Positions 51,360 through 63,725 of a DNA stretch of 64,000 bases are shown piece by piece. Within the stretch, counting starts at the first letter, position 1. Each line of letters begins with the position of its first letter. Made by a program: the position numbers and the translations under genes. The notes beneath the pieces were generated by a model. That model was not told the DNA's origin and made no database searches. It saw nothing but the letters and a program-made list of their open reading frames with translations. The DNA is from Stratiolaelaps scimitus (Eukaryota > Arthropoda > Arachnida > Mesostigmata > Laelapidae): positions 4,635,501 through 4,699,500 of the forward strand of contig JABWDB010000021.1 of assembly GCA_019614645.1 (NCBI GenBank). Direction: 5' to 3'.

Positions 51360-52369
51360 TCGCTTTGTGTGATCAGTAGTAGCACATTACAAATCGGGTC
51401 GAAATACAACTTGGCTCTCTTTTAAGTCCGATTAAGCTTTTCCTCGCGTTCACTACTCCTCACAACCGCTCGTCGAACCGCTGCGGGCTTCTTCTTGTGT
51501 GTACTGTTGTACTAATGTAAACACACATAGGGGCGCACGGGGCTGACTCCAAGATGTGTGGACGGTTATCCGAGACAATAACAATAACAACGAATCCGGA
51601 GAGGTGTGCCTGAGCTTCAAGAGGGGAGCCAGCTGGTCACCATCAATTCCATTGGGATGGTAGAAACATCTCAATATTAGATACAATACTGAATAGACGA
51701 GATGAATCTTTCGTGAGTTACGAGACTGAAAGTGGTGGTGATTTTCGCTCGTTAAATTTGAAAACTTCGAGCACCCGACGGGAGCTTCTGCTATGTTTAA
51801 ACCTCTATGCCGCCGCGGTATCCGCCATCCGCCGCCGGTTGGCAGGGGTTGCCAAATACGGAACGTGTGAAGGTAAACACCAAAGGTACGAGTGAACTTT
51901 TATTTAAAAATGGATTTATTCGGTCCCCTTTGCTCAGCAGCACTGTATGCTGTATTGTGAACTACTTTAGGTTACGATAGGTTTTCGTTGTGGGTGGAAG
52001 GCAAAAAATCGAATATATGCAATTGTTTGCTCTATCGATTCGGGTCGGTTTGTGCGCGAAACGGTGTTTCTCTCCGCGAGGCAGCGTGATAGCGGCCTGG
52101 TGCCGGTGCAAATTCGAATGTACGTTATTGGCCTTAACCGTAACGTTGTAACATTTGCTGCGCCGTTTAAGTATGTGAACGTGTTCATAAAACAAGAAAC
52201 AAAAATAATTGCAGTTTTGTACGATGTACCAGAGGGCATCGTCTTTCTGGAACGTTTCTACGAATAGGTCATATAGCCACCCCAGGTATAGATAACATTT
52301 TGGCAAATTCGACGATAAAGACGGCTCGAATATTTAAAGGAGAATCATCTCAGCTTGCTCAGACGAAGA
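51360..52369. promoter_or_regulatory. Divergent intergenic region between the SUN gene and the propeller gene
   Basis: The SUN start codon (51354, minus) and the propeller start (52370, plus) face away from each other across about 1 kb. The right half stays open from 51971 to 52267 in the same frame as the propeller protein. A stop at 52265-52267 and further in-frame stops at 52274, 52289 and 52316 separate the two, so this stretch may be leader sequence or an unrecognised 5' exon. No TATA box was found. A shared bidirectional promoter is plausible. Confidence 0.4.
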
Positions 52370-53314
52370 ATGACTCCCTACGGGGTGCAGTCTACAGTGG
52401 TGCTACCCTCGACCTCACCGGTCTTGGCTATATTTTCACTCACCGCCGAAACGGATCCGTCTATGTACGTTGTACAAAGGGACATGGTATGCTTAGTCCG
52501 GAATGATAACGTTTTAGCTAAGTTCGTTAGCAACATTCAGATGCCTGTATGCCTTGTTTGCGATCATCTCGTTGCCGCTGCGTCCGATTCAACAATGCTG
52601 AGAATTGCTGCCCATAATGACGACCGAACTCTGCGCAGCATCAGGTGCAGCTTTAGTGAGAAACTCAACTGTTTAAGTGCCCACGGCGAGGCGTTCTACT
52701 CGTCTTCAGGAGCTCGAGTCCATCGCCACGATGTCAATGACAATCACCAGCTACTGCGAACATTCTCCGATTCAGTGAGGGCACTGACGAGTGCCGATGC
52801 GAAACTTCTCGTGCTACTTCCGAACAGCCTCCATCTGCTGAATCCTATGACGAATCAAGATCTTGTTGAGGTTGTCACTGACGTGTCCAACCCAATTGAC
52901 ATCTTCTGGAGTGTGTCATTCCAGCACAAGATCTGGTTCACCGCGCATATCCGACCTGAGCCGATGAGTTCGAATCGGCGCCACAGAGTTCTTATGGCTG
53001 AGCTCGACGAGGTTGTGACCTCGAAAGATATTACGCCCGACGGCATTGACGTCGACCGTTCCCTTGTGTGCCGCCTGAAAGGCAATAAATTGGTGACATT
53101 GGCAAATAACGGCAACACCATCCTGGTGCATGCCATTGAAGATTTCGGCACACTTGAACTCTTGTACCGTGCCGAAGCTTCAGATATACCCTTCACGGCT
53201 GTGGACATCATTGGTGAATCGAAAGCACGTTTAGCCCCATTGTTAGCGGTTGGCACGTCAAACGGAGCTGTTGCTTTGTTTCGCCGACTGGACGAACGAT
53301 GCTGCCAGCATTAA
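52370..53314 (+). CDS. Probable beta-propeller (WD40-like) protein, family not recognised
   Basis: A continuous 314-residue frame from the ATG at 52370 (context AAGAATGA, A at -3) to TAA at 53312-53314. The sequence alternates short hydrophobic strands with polar turns in blades of roughly 40 residues: MPVCLVCDHLVAAASDSTMLRI, split here as MPVCLVCDHL and AAASDSTMLRI, then VRALTSADAKLLVLLP, and near the end LLAVGTSNGAVALFRRLD. These resemble WD-repeat strands but lack clear GH and WD dipeptides. There is no signal peptide or membrane segment, so it is probably an intracellular scaffold. An overlapping frame (52300-52506) is also open, and an extra 5' exon upstream is possible. It lies on the same strand as the EF-Tu gene, 1.5 kb upstream of it. 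AATAAA occurs at 53911-53916. I am fairly sure it is coding and unsure of the fold. Confidence 0.6.
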   Translation: MTPYGVQSTVVLPSTSPVLAIFSLTAETDPSMYVVQRDMVCLVRNDNVLAKFVSNIQMPVCLVCDHLVAAASDSTMLRIAAHNDDRTLRSIRCSFSEKLNCLSAHGEAFYSSSGARVHRHDVNDNHQLLRTFSDSVRALTSADAKLLVLLPNSLHLLNPMTNQDLVEVVTDVSNPIDIFWSVSFQHKIWFTAHIRPEPMSSNRRHRVLMAELDEVVTSKDITPDGIDVDRSLVCRLKGNKLVTLANNGNTILVHAIEDFGTLELLYRAEASDIPFTAVDIIGESKARLAPLLAVGTSNGAVALFRRLDERCCQH

Positions 53315-53319
53315 TAAGT

Positions 53320-54780
53320 CATAGAGCAGATGAAGAAAATAACCCAGCGAGGTAGAATGGTGTGTCTGGGGGGTGACGCACGCAGCGAGTGTCGGCAAGG
53401 GAAAACAACCAACCAGTAGAGATATATGTACATGGCTCAAGGCGGGCGCCACAGATTGACACCCGTAGATTGCAACTGTTTCCACTGTCATGCTTTGTCG
53501 CAGTACCAAGCTCAGATTATGAGTCAGTATGCAGAGTTGTCCGTCCAGAAACCTCTGATCGTTGAAGAAGTTCAAGAGTGGGACAGATGTCTGTTTTAAA
53601 TGTAGAAAGCTTCATATTGAGTATTGCGGCGGAGAAATTCCCGTTGTAAGTATTCTATGCTGGCTCCTGTTCAATACAATGCGAAAATAATGGTATTGTA
53701 TATGATATATGTCTGCCTATCAACCTGGTATAATCGTGATTGTTTATTTTCGCATCATAGCCCGTTATATTGTGGTGTTGGTCCATTAAAAAAAAACGTT
53801 CCTTTGACGTTTGCGGCTTTGAATCCTGCCAACACAAGAGGCTAACAGGCTCTGCTGTAAATATGTGATCTGTTTATATTAAATCAACTTAGGGAAAATT
53901 GTTTACACTGAATAAATCAAGCACGTTGAACGGCTGAAATATTAAATATATTGTCCTTGAGGTACAAAATTTATTATATGTAAAGTGTGTCTTTGCTTGT
54001 GAATAGTACCCGTTAAATGATATTTGATATCTGTTAGAATTATTCCAGTCAGATGGGTATATTTTTAGGGTTTGTATATTATAGTGCTTGCGGCTTACGA
54101 AACGTTGTTGAGTGCTGTCCGATTTAATCAGAACACGAAGACATCAATGATGAGCGAAGAGAACCTACAACAGCTATGAAAATTTTATAATTGACAATCC
54201 AACCATCTTATCAGTGTAGGATCTATGCGTAAACATGTTGTCTCAATCATGTCTGAAGATTTTGAATGCGAATTTGAAGAGTTGGGCGTACGAGTTCGGA
54301 AATGTGCAAATTAGCCCAATCGCCTTTGAGTCCGATTTCCGCAGAGTGGCAATATATTTTGCTCACCTAACAAGAAAGTGACATATTTGAAGTTGAACCA
54401 GGTTGCGTACTCCACGTGACGAACTATTTAGCGAGCATGTTATCTAAGCAGAAATAATATTAATCATTGTAATAATAGCAAATAAATAGATGTCGTCTTG
54501 TTGCTCGATCGAGTCCTCAGTGTGAACTGGATGTTAATCATTACAGCAGGTTGCTTCTATTTCAGCTCATAACTATGAATGCTTGAAATATAATCACTTT
54601 AAACTAATTCCTCAATTTACAATATCATTGAGATTTGATTTGTTTCTGTTGAATTGAAGTGTCCTCGTGAGTTCTCCGTCTCCAATAGCACTGTTGGTTA
54701 GTTGCCATATCATAGATATAACAGAAATATGCCGTTATCGAATTTTATTCATCAGGACAAATCTTTAGTGGAGAGATCTG
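53320..54780. other. Intergenic region between the propeller gene and the mitochondrial EF-Tu gene
   Basis: Contains AATAAA at 53911-53916, a likely polyadenylation site for the upstream gene, and otherwise AT-rich sequence. Short frames (for example ATG at about 54235, 47 codons) have no recognised similarity. The 5' leader of the EF-Tu gene probably starts in the last 200-300 bases. Confidence 0.5.
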
Positions 54781-54807
54781 TTGCCGGGGGATCGGCTCGT
54801 GAGGGAC

Positions 54808-57651
54808 ATGCTGTGGCGCCACGTAGTTGGCCTTTGCGCCAGAGCGCCATCTTTACGGGCGTCGATTCGAACTTACGCCATCTTGAAAAATGCCGCAGAC
54901 CTCGATCATGTCAGTGGCAAAGTACACCTTAACGTCGGGACAATTGGGCATGTGGATCATGGCAAGACCTCGCTAACCGCAGCTATCACCAAATATCTAG
55001 CGGAGAAGGGTACTGGAACGAAGTTCGTCGACTACGAGTGCATCGACAAGGCTGAAGAAGAAAAGCGTCGAGGTGAGTGAGCTCACCAGGGGTGGGGATT
55101 TGCAGTGTATATTCCGTATACGAGAGATGTATGCGCATGTCAATCGCTCGAAATTATTTCGTTCGTATAGAATCGAGCAGAAACAAAAGAAGGATTGACG
55201 CGTTCTGATTGCGAAATTTGAAGGGATTTTATGGAAACCAGTATACTATGCACTCGCACGTCTGCGCTTAAGCATTATTAGAAATTGATGGACGTCATCA
55301 AGTGAACTAACGATATTATTTTTTTTATTCATTTCTCCTGCGCTATTATTGCTCGTTGGCCGTCATAAGGCATTACTATCAACGCTTCGCACATTGAATA
55401 TGAGACAGAGACGCGGCACTATGCACACACCGATTGTCCCGGTCATGCCGACTTTATTAAGAACATGATTTGTGGGACGGCTCAGATGGACGGCGCCGTG
55501 TTGGTCGTCGCGGCTGACGATGGATGTATGCCACAAACAACTGAGCATTTAATCGTGTGCAAACAGGTCAGTATTAGCAGGCGGCATTAGGCGGAACGAC
55601 TGATTTTCATACTCGTCTTTATTTTGCGTTGAAGTCAAAAAGGAATATTCAGTGAAGCAGACAGGAAAACCAGCCTTGACAAGTTACGTAGGTAGTCGTT
55701 ATTTTATCAGTACACGAGTGTTGAATCGTGTATCATTTCGATTGAATCCGATGGTGGTGATCGCGTTTAGTCCGAAAGGTAGAACGGATAAACCAGCTGG
55801 CGATTGTCGTTGGCTCTCAGATAATAATGCATGACTATTTAGTAGTAGTCCGAAGACACTAATTGCTGTTGCAGGTCGGAGTGGAAAAGATAATTACATT
55901 CATCAACAAGGCTGATTTAGCTGACGCCGAGGTTCTGGAGTTGATCGAGATGGAGGTTCGCGATCTCATGGAGTCGTTCAACTTTCCGGACGCTCACACA
56001 AGCCCTGTGATTGCTGGATCAGCAAGGGAAGCGCTTGAAGGCAGCAACGAACCCTTTGGTTAGTGGAATCACGTCGAACATTATAGCCTCCATCGTTTCC
56101 TGATTATTTTCGATGACGACCGAATTCCCTTGACCGAAGTATCATTGCCGACCTCATATCATATCTGATGGAACCAGAAATATAGCTCTTTATACATAAG
56201 CATCAAGTTACGTTGACAAAACTGTAAAGGTATAGACTAAAATACATAGCGAATCCTGGAGCTGGTTTACCCTTCCTCGAAGCCGTTAGTACAGAGTCAG
56301 TCTAGCCATACCTTATTTTGCTGTCCTTTTTTCTTGTTGGCCGCCTATTCTCGGTCGTTCTGACGCCTAGGACAACCTGCTATTCAAAAACTGCTGGATC
56401 ACATGGATGAGTATATCCAACAGCCAGAGAGGGACGTCACTTCGCCTCTACTCGGGCCTGTCGAAGGCGTTGTGAGTATAAAAGGTCGGGGCACCGTGGT
56501 AATTTCGACGTTGGCAAAGGGTACCGTTAACAAGCACGACAAAGTTCACATCGTAGGATTCAACGAGAACATACCGGCTGTCGTATCGGATATACAGGCT
56601 TTCGGTAAACAGTTGACTTCAGCCAAGGCTGGGGACCACGTAGGGTATGTAGCTTGTGTGTATGTATAGATCACGTTGTATCAAACATTCTTCGCTATGT
56701 TTGTCTATGCGGATTGCAAAAGGGCACATACAATATAATGCTAACGATGAAGCCCCCTGTCTGTTATGTACAGCGTTGAGTAAATGAGGTATTTTCTTGT
56801 ATTCACACTCCACACCCCAAAGTGAACTCAATACGGCAATTCTATCCATGAAATCTATTTTAATATAGCATGAACATGTTTCCCAGGCGTTGAGCGATTG
56901 AAAACCGATTATAAAATGAAATTTAGATATATCCTCATAAACTACGGACAATATCCTCTAAAGTAACCTACTATTATAACCTTTTATTGTAATAAGGCAA
57001 CGTGTACGTATTGCTGTGCTTTTTGGGTTTGCAGACTTTTGTGCCGAGGGGTCAAATCGGATCGCGTGCACCGGGGTATGTCCGTGATCGCTCCAGGTGG
57101 TTACAAAGCTCACAATCGCTTCGCAGCAAACATGTACCTACTTAGCCCCGGAGAAGGAGGACGCAAAAAGCCGATATCGATGAAGTATATTATGCCTCTA
57201 TTCTCGCACAACTGGAACATGTCCTGTAGGGTCGACGTAGAAAACGGGGCCATGCTAATGCCAGGTTAGTCTTGAAATTGCTAGATTATTTCGTCGAGGG
57301 CTTAGACCAACCCCCAAACGCACACACACACACACATCTATGAACCGAGTTATCGTGTCCTTTAAGAAGCGCTCAGTAAGCGTCCAAGCTTTTGACATTC
57401 ATATGTGCTACGTGGTAGCCTCGTGCAATAGCTGACTAGAACGTAAGTGACAGATGTCTCATACTGATCTTTCGACAGGCGACACAGGCACGGTGAACTT
57501 GACGCTTTCCAAGAAGATGATCCTTCAAATTGGCCAGAATTTCTCAATCCGCGAGCTCGGACGGACCGTGGCGACTGGAATCATCACGGCCGTGTTACCT
57601 GATGTACATATTCTAACCCATCAGCTAGGAAAGGCCGACATTGATGTATGA
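54808..57651 (+). CDS. TUFM: Mitochondrial translation elongation factor Tu
   Basis: Six coding exons: 54808-55072, 55370-55566, 55875-56058, 56371-56644, 57035-57264 and 57479-57651. Together they make 1323 bp and 440 residues, with every junction GT-AG and in phase. The ATG at 54808 opens a basic presequence ([20 protein letters not shown]) typical of matrix import. GTPase motifs are intact: GHVDHGKT (47-54), RGITIN with the switch I Thr, DCPGHAD (110-116), NKAD (165-168) and GSA (202-204). Domains 2 and 3 follow ([31 protein letters not shown]). The family delivers aminoacyl-tRNA to the mitochondrial ribosome as a GTP complex. Departures from the usual sequence are GRGTVVIS where GRGTVVTG is normal, GSAREAL for GSALxAL, and a C-terminus ending [10 protein letters not shown] that I do not recognise. 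It is unmistakably EF-Tu, but a divergent paralogue is possible. Confidence 0.97.
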
Positions 57652-57659
57652 ACGTGTGG

Positions 57660-59000
57660 ATTTTGTGAGAGAACCAATTGCCCGTCGCGTATTAGCCACG
57701 ACATCGGTAACCCGAAACGCTATCCATTGTGTCACGGTGCTCAGATTGCTGCTCGCGTTTCTTATCGATAATAGGACGGGCAGTGGTGGCGTCCATGCAG
57801 CAGTATCGACATCTTTTCGAAACAAAAAAGAAAAATGGATCTTTGCTCGGTTGGTGGCTGATCGCGGCTGGCTTTATCGTCGGAAACGTAGTGGAAGTGT
57901 ACATTGTTGCAATAACATGATGATTTGTTAGGCATGAAACGTTTTATAACATTTCCAATATTATATTTGAATATATTTATGTACTTTTCTCATTTGCTCT
58001 TGTAGCTAACGAGTGTTCTCTCTTCAAGCCTTGAACGCTTTTCAAGTGGCAAGTTGAACAAGATAGAAAACAAGATGGAAAGGCGACGTAGACTAAGTAC
58101 AATTTTAGCGGTGTTCAGGTTCATCTATATATTTGATGGTCGCTACAAATTCACTTTGTAATGTTTATTTATCATTTGTACACACCTTTATTAATTGTTG
58201 AAAAGCTACAGCACGATGTTTAGAATCATTTGGGCAGTTGCAGTTAATTATGTTGATTATTTGTTAATCGTTTGCGTTCGGGATTCGTTACTGGGTCTAA
58301 AATCGTTTTTCGCGTACTGGTCTATTTCAATTTAATTTTATTCAAGCGCAAGGTGGATGATACAAGATTTATGATAACCTAGTAGTGTTAAATAAGGTAA
58401 AACTAATTAATAAAGTAATTAATCTACACGCCACTGTAGCGTGGTTTTTACATTACGTCGTGTTCATTTCATATTCTACTAAACACAGCTCGCGTGAGCT
58501 TAAAAGTTGTGTATAGACGTGTTACCACTAACACGCTCCGATTCTATTTCTATATTGAGATAAAATGCAACGGATGTTAACGGAATTGCATTCACTCTTC
58601 TATATTGTCCATTGCAAAGAATAAACTTCTTTGCAACTTACCCATTTATCATAGTTCCGTAGAAATCAATTCAGCCGCTTTAATACAACAGTGAATTAAT
58701 CTACTGACTGTGAATAAGGCTCCTCTCTGTCCCGTGAGTGCGCGTGGATCGCATCGTCGCCCAGTACACTGCCTGTCAGTGTCGGAGTGACGCGCAGTCT
58801 CAAACATCCCCCAAAAACCTCGGTGTTGCTTACTATTGCAGAGGCTCGACGAGGATACGTTCGGCTGAGCGGCTCCACCCTCCGTGTCAATGAGCGATAA
58901 CGCCATTGTCGGTGACTACGTGGCAACTACTGCTGTTTGCCGGAGAACCTGTCACTTTGATGGCGCTGCTACATTTCGACAGGATGTAGTGTACGAAGCT
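57660..59000. other. 3' flank of the EF-Tu gene and intergenic sequence
   Basis: AATAAA hexamers occur at 58409-58414 and 58620-58625 on the plus strand, 0.76 and 0.97 kb after the EF-Tu stop. Either could end its 3' UTR, though both are rather distant. No further coding exon was recognised. Confidence 0.45.
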
Positions 59001-62000
59001 CGTTCGGCAGCTTCGATCAGAGACCTCAACCGCTATTAGGGTCGTCCCGTCTCATGTCACTCTCCGGATGAGGCATCGCCGGAATCGTCTCCCATTGCTC
59101 TTTCCCCTTTATCTCTACTTAGATGTACCTCTGCGAACCGTTCGTTGCCATTTCATACAGTGCCCACCCGTGTACTGGTTGCGACAGTCGCCAACGGGAA
59201 TCAGCAACAGCTGTTGGCGTCGCCCACCACTCGAAGGGGACTTCGGTTCGGCCATGGTGCGCGGATGTATTCGAGGCGTCGCTTGGAACAAACACTTGCG
59301 TTCGCTGTGGAATCAAACATGAAGACGGGCCGGCGTGAACACAGGACTGCACCAGCAGGGTCGTCACTAAACGCTATGAGACGAGCCCGAAACAGCCTTT
59401 GTAATCGGTTGCGCCGTAGCTCGTCGTTACCGCTTGATCGTTGCGTGCCCGTGTTGTGAATCTTTACGTGAATGCTTACGCACGTGTGCCTGCTCGCGGT
59501 CTGTACTACCCCGGGGCGCTTCTTAAAATACGACTGCGATGCGGTGAAACGTCCAGTCAGCGCTACCGCGAAGATTGAGGAGCGTCTATGCCTGCCGGCG
59601 AATAGATCACCACGATCGGTTCCACCACAGCCGCTCTCGCTGTCGACGTCGACAGGAGATGGATTGACGCGCGGGACAGCGTTCGCCTCACTCGATCTGG
59701 TGGTAACGCGGCGGCTGGCGCGCCGTTGACTCTACCGGGTCTGCGACGGCCCAACCGCCACCGCCGCCGCCGCCGCCACTGCCGTCGAAAGTGGGAAAGT
59801 TTCGTTTGTGTATCTTAATAGACAGTCATTGAGCCAAAGTCTGCCCCGGTCAGGCGTCGGCAACGAGAGAGAAATGCGCAGAGGCCGCTCACTAAAAGGG
59901 CCACCAAGTGCCGCGGAGGCTGGTGCTGTTGGAGGCAGTGCGAGCCAAGGTGGTAGTAGCACCCGCATCATTTTTCTCTCGATGGTTGTGTCTATGACAC
60001 CAATACTCCCCTCTGCAGTAGCTGTCTCTGTTTCTCTGTCTGTCTGCCCATCGTTTACGTCCATCACATAGACACGGCCGCAGAGACAACACCGCCAACA
60101 AACAGCAATATCGAGCTGTAGAGACCCCTACGTGGTCGGGGATAATATTGACATCGCTACACTAATGTCGCTGCCGCCACCGCCACTGCCCGGTCACAAG
60201 CGCTAGACAAGAGGAAGCGCGAATCAACTCTCAGTGAGCGGTACCACCATCATCGTAGCAGTCATCAGACGTCGTCACTGCTGTTGCTGCGACAGCAGCC
60301 GAGAAAGATAAAAATATCAACATAGTTAGTCGTTTACCCGCTTGTTTGCTCGCTCGCTCGCGCTGTTGGGTGGCTCGGCCGGGTATCCGCCGGCAAGGCG
60401 ACGAGACGAGCGCCCAGCCGTCCGCTTCATCTACGCGACTCCCCTACTGTGTCTACTGCTGCTGCTGCCCTTTTCGTCGTCAAAATGAGGAGAAAAGCAA
60501 CTTACACTACGGCAGTTCACAGACGCCTGAGATACATCACACACACACACACACACGCAGGCTGCCTGGCCCACTCACGGACGAATACGGGCTCATGCGC
60601 AGTTCGTCGTCGCTGCTGTTGTTGTTGTGGTCGTTTTGCCTGTGGCGACCGCCAGCTCCAGCGAGAATGTGCACGAGTAACGCAACGGTGAGCCATCGGC
60701 TTATCAGTTATCAACAGCTCCACGCCAGGATACGTCGACAGAAAAACGGCAGTAGCAGCAGCAGCAGCGGCGACGGTGGTGGCGCATCAACAGAACGAAG
60801 AAGAAAAGCGCGCACAGCGACCGCATCATCATCATCTATAAACAGAACAGGCGCCGCATATTGTCACAACTGTATTGCCAACAGTAACAACGTTTAAGTC
60901 GGGACAGAGCGAGGAAGGGAGAGATGAGAGAAATAGCAACAGCAATAGTACAGTTCTAACAGTTTGTTGTTGTTGTTGTTACCCTGCTTGTTGCAATGCT
61001 CTCTCTCTCTCTCTCCCTGTCTGTGTTGCTATTCGAAGTTCGGCAGCAGCTGCTGCTGCTGTTGCTGCTGTTGGTGTCTTGGCCATCGCCGAGTTGTGGC
61101 TGTGGATGATGTGATCACTATCGTATCGTCGTCCATGACAACGATAAGGACGGCTCCATAGCACCCTTGCAGCAACAGCAGCAGCAAAAGTAGTATCAGT
61201 AGTACTGGTGGTAGAAGTATTATATTATAATGCCCCGAGACGGCGCCGCGACAGCGGGCAGGAGCGAGTGGGTGATGAAAGATCGTAGGGCAACCATCCA
61301 GAAACTACAGTCGTAGAAATAGCCGTCAGGCTGCGTAGAGGACCCAGCTGACCACCATCACCGCATTGGTATCTTGACATAGTTAGCCTGCTACGGTGTT
61401 CATGCGACCAGTTGCTCGTCCTCGATCCTTTCCTTTTTGTCCTCCTCCTGGACAGCAACATGGCCTCTGTTGCTGTGCGCTGTCTATCGCACATTGTAGC
61501 CATCTCGTCCGGACCGGTCCGTGTTCCTTCTCAGCCACTGTTGCCGTTACTGCTACAGTTGCTGTCAGCCATAGACGATACTGCAACTACAACCGCAGAG
61601 AGTAGTGGTGGTGGTGACGACGGCAGCGGCAGCGACGGCAGCAGCACCGCCACTTGACTAACATCCGAACGGCGGCACTCGCTCATACTCGCTCACCACT
61701 CACGGCACACCACGACGGCGGAGCGGTCCGGCCTCAACATAGTGCTCGAACTGCTGCTGGCGCTCGTAGTGGAGCTCTAACGTAGCTCTTACGTACCGAT
61801 TATTGTGTGCTAAGCATTACTGCTACTGCTCGTGGTGGTGGTGGTGGTGGTAGTGGTGGTTCTGCCGGCGGCTGCTGCGGCGGCGGCAATAACTGCTCGT
61901 CGTCGTCGTCGTTGTGACCTGCCGGTGATGGCGGTAGCCCGCTGGTAATCCGCTACGAGGAGCATATACACGTAGAGAATCGCATAGACACTAGAGCCAG

Positions 62001-63090
62001 CAGCAGCCGTTGCAGAAATACGAGTAGTCGTTCCCGCAAAGCAGGAACAGCAGCAGCTGACAGGAAGTAGGGTGGTATATCGAGAACGGTCGGCCAACCA
62101 ACAGCAGCAACAGCAGCAAACGATAGGGTCGCTACTCTGCTACCTAAATGTTCTGTTGAGCGGTGTCAATAGATCACAATTGATTATTGGTATGCTGTTG
62201 CTATACTGTATTCTAGCCTATGCATGTCCGGCCATACAGCATTAGCCGAGTTTATAGTGTGAACGGCCTAAAGTAGTGTGCTGCTGATTGATTATAAGGC
62301 ACCGTTTCGTTGGACGTTTCTGTGTGTTTGTGTGTGTGTGTGTGTTTTTGTGTGACGCAGTGTGATCATCGGTTCGCGTGTTCACTTGCAACGTGACGTC
62401 TGTTGAACGTGACAGAACACCAATGATACTGGCTATAGTGGAGATCTGTAAACGTAGAAGTTATAAAAGTCGTTTGGTGGTATTAATTAGGTGTACATAT
62501 CGACGTACGTAGTGATTTTGGACGAGATATTCTACACTGAAGCTGAACGGTGACCAAGTGTCGACGTGATATCAACATCGCATGTGCTTGTAATTAATAA
62601 TAAATAATAATGACAGTAATATCATCATCATCATCATCATCATCATCACCAGCAACAACAACAGCGGCCACGATCAGAACCACGATCAGCGACGATAACT
62701 CGATAACTATTGGTATTGACAGCTACTTGTTGGAGCGCGCTAACACAAGCAGCACTTCATGCTACTCCGAATACTAGCACAGGCCAACGACGGAGATCTC
62801 CAGCTGTAGAAATCGACGACGAAACAAAGAACAGAGAGAAACAGCCTCTATTTATTGAAGTGGCGCTTCGCTGGCGCGGACTAGACGAGCATTGTCTCCT
62901 GTGACGAGAATATAAAAAATTAACCGCCACCGCCTCAGCCACCACCAAAAACCGCAGCAGCAGCAGCAACAGCAGTAACAACAACAACACAGAAATACAG
63001 AGGGAATGCAAAGGAGGACGTCGCCTCTCAAATGGAAATAGATCATCAAGCTAATTATCAACAGCAGAACTAACGGACAACCCACGAACG
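59000..63090. other. GC-rich triplet-repeat region, probable promoter and leader of a plus-strand gene
   Basis: Runs of CCG, CAG, GTT, CTG, GGT and ATC triplets are dense (for example 59759-59776, 61045-61068, 61829-61860, 62624-62648), together with CA and GT microsatellites. Frames open on both strands encode only homopolymeric residues. A TTATAAAAG sequence sits near 62461, and a strong donor (ACGAACG then GTAAGC) ends a possible exon at 63090. The layout suggests a long 5' untranslated exon of a gene whose coding part lies to the right of the window. Confidence 0.4.
60595..60687 (+). CDS. Possible first coding exon with signal peptide (speculative)
   Basis: An ATG at 60595 opens MRSSSSLLLLLWSFCLW followed by RPPAPARMC, a passable signal peptide. 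Thirty-one codons later an in-phase donor (ACG then GTGAGC) occurs at 60688. No matching acceptor exon was found in the window, the region is full of triplet repeats that make Leu and Ser runs by chance, and the ATG context is weak. It is recorded because the neighbouring secreted genes share the small signal-peptide-exon style. Confidence 0.18.
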
Positions 63091-63680
63091 GTAAGCGCCC
63101 AAAAAATCGTTTCCCAACTGTTCTTTATTTTTGGCTGTAATAATTTGACTCGGACTAAAGAAGGCCAAAGGCAACGAAGTTGTCGATACAAATATTTGCA
63201 TTTTGACTTGATCTTGAGTTTGCATTTTGACTTGCCCGATCTGCTACGATCTGCTCAGATCGTGGCGAAAATCGCTCTCGCTGAAACTGAATCCGTTGGT
63301 AATGTTTTGCCTTGTAATACTTCTCATGGGATTAGATTTCTATTTTTATCTAACTTTATTTTGTTTCGTGCCGCCCTTTAGTGTTTGTTATAGTTGGATG
63401 CATATGCTTGTATGATTGCGCCTATTGGCTCTTAGTTACCTGTCTCTCTAGTGGTTAACACCACCTTGAGGTTTTGGCAGTGGCGCCATTGAATAGCAAC
63501 CTTCGAACGAACGGCCAGCCGTAACTAGTTCTATGGCGCTATCTACAGGATGAAAGGGGAGCATCTTTCGAGTTAAGGATGGTTACAAAGAATCAATATT
63601 CGGAAGCCTGTGATAACAGCCCCTGATAGCGCTGACGCCGCCAATGGAACACGTTGCATTTATTATAGCACGTTCAGTCA

Positions 63681-63725
<45 letters not shown>

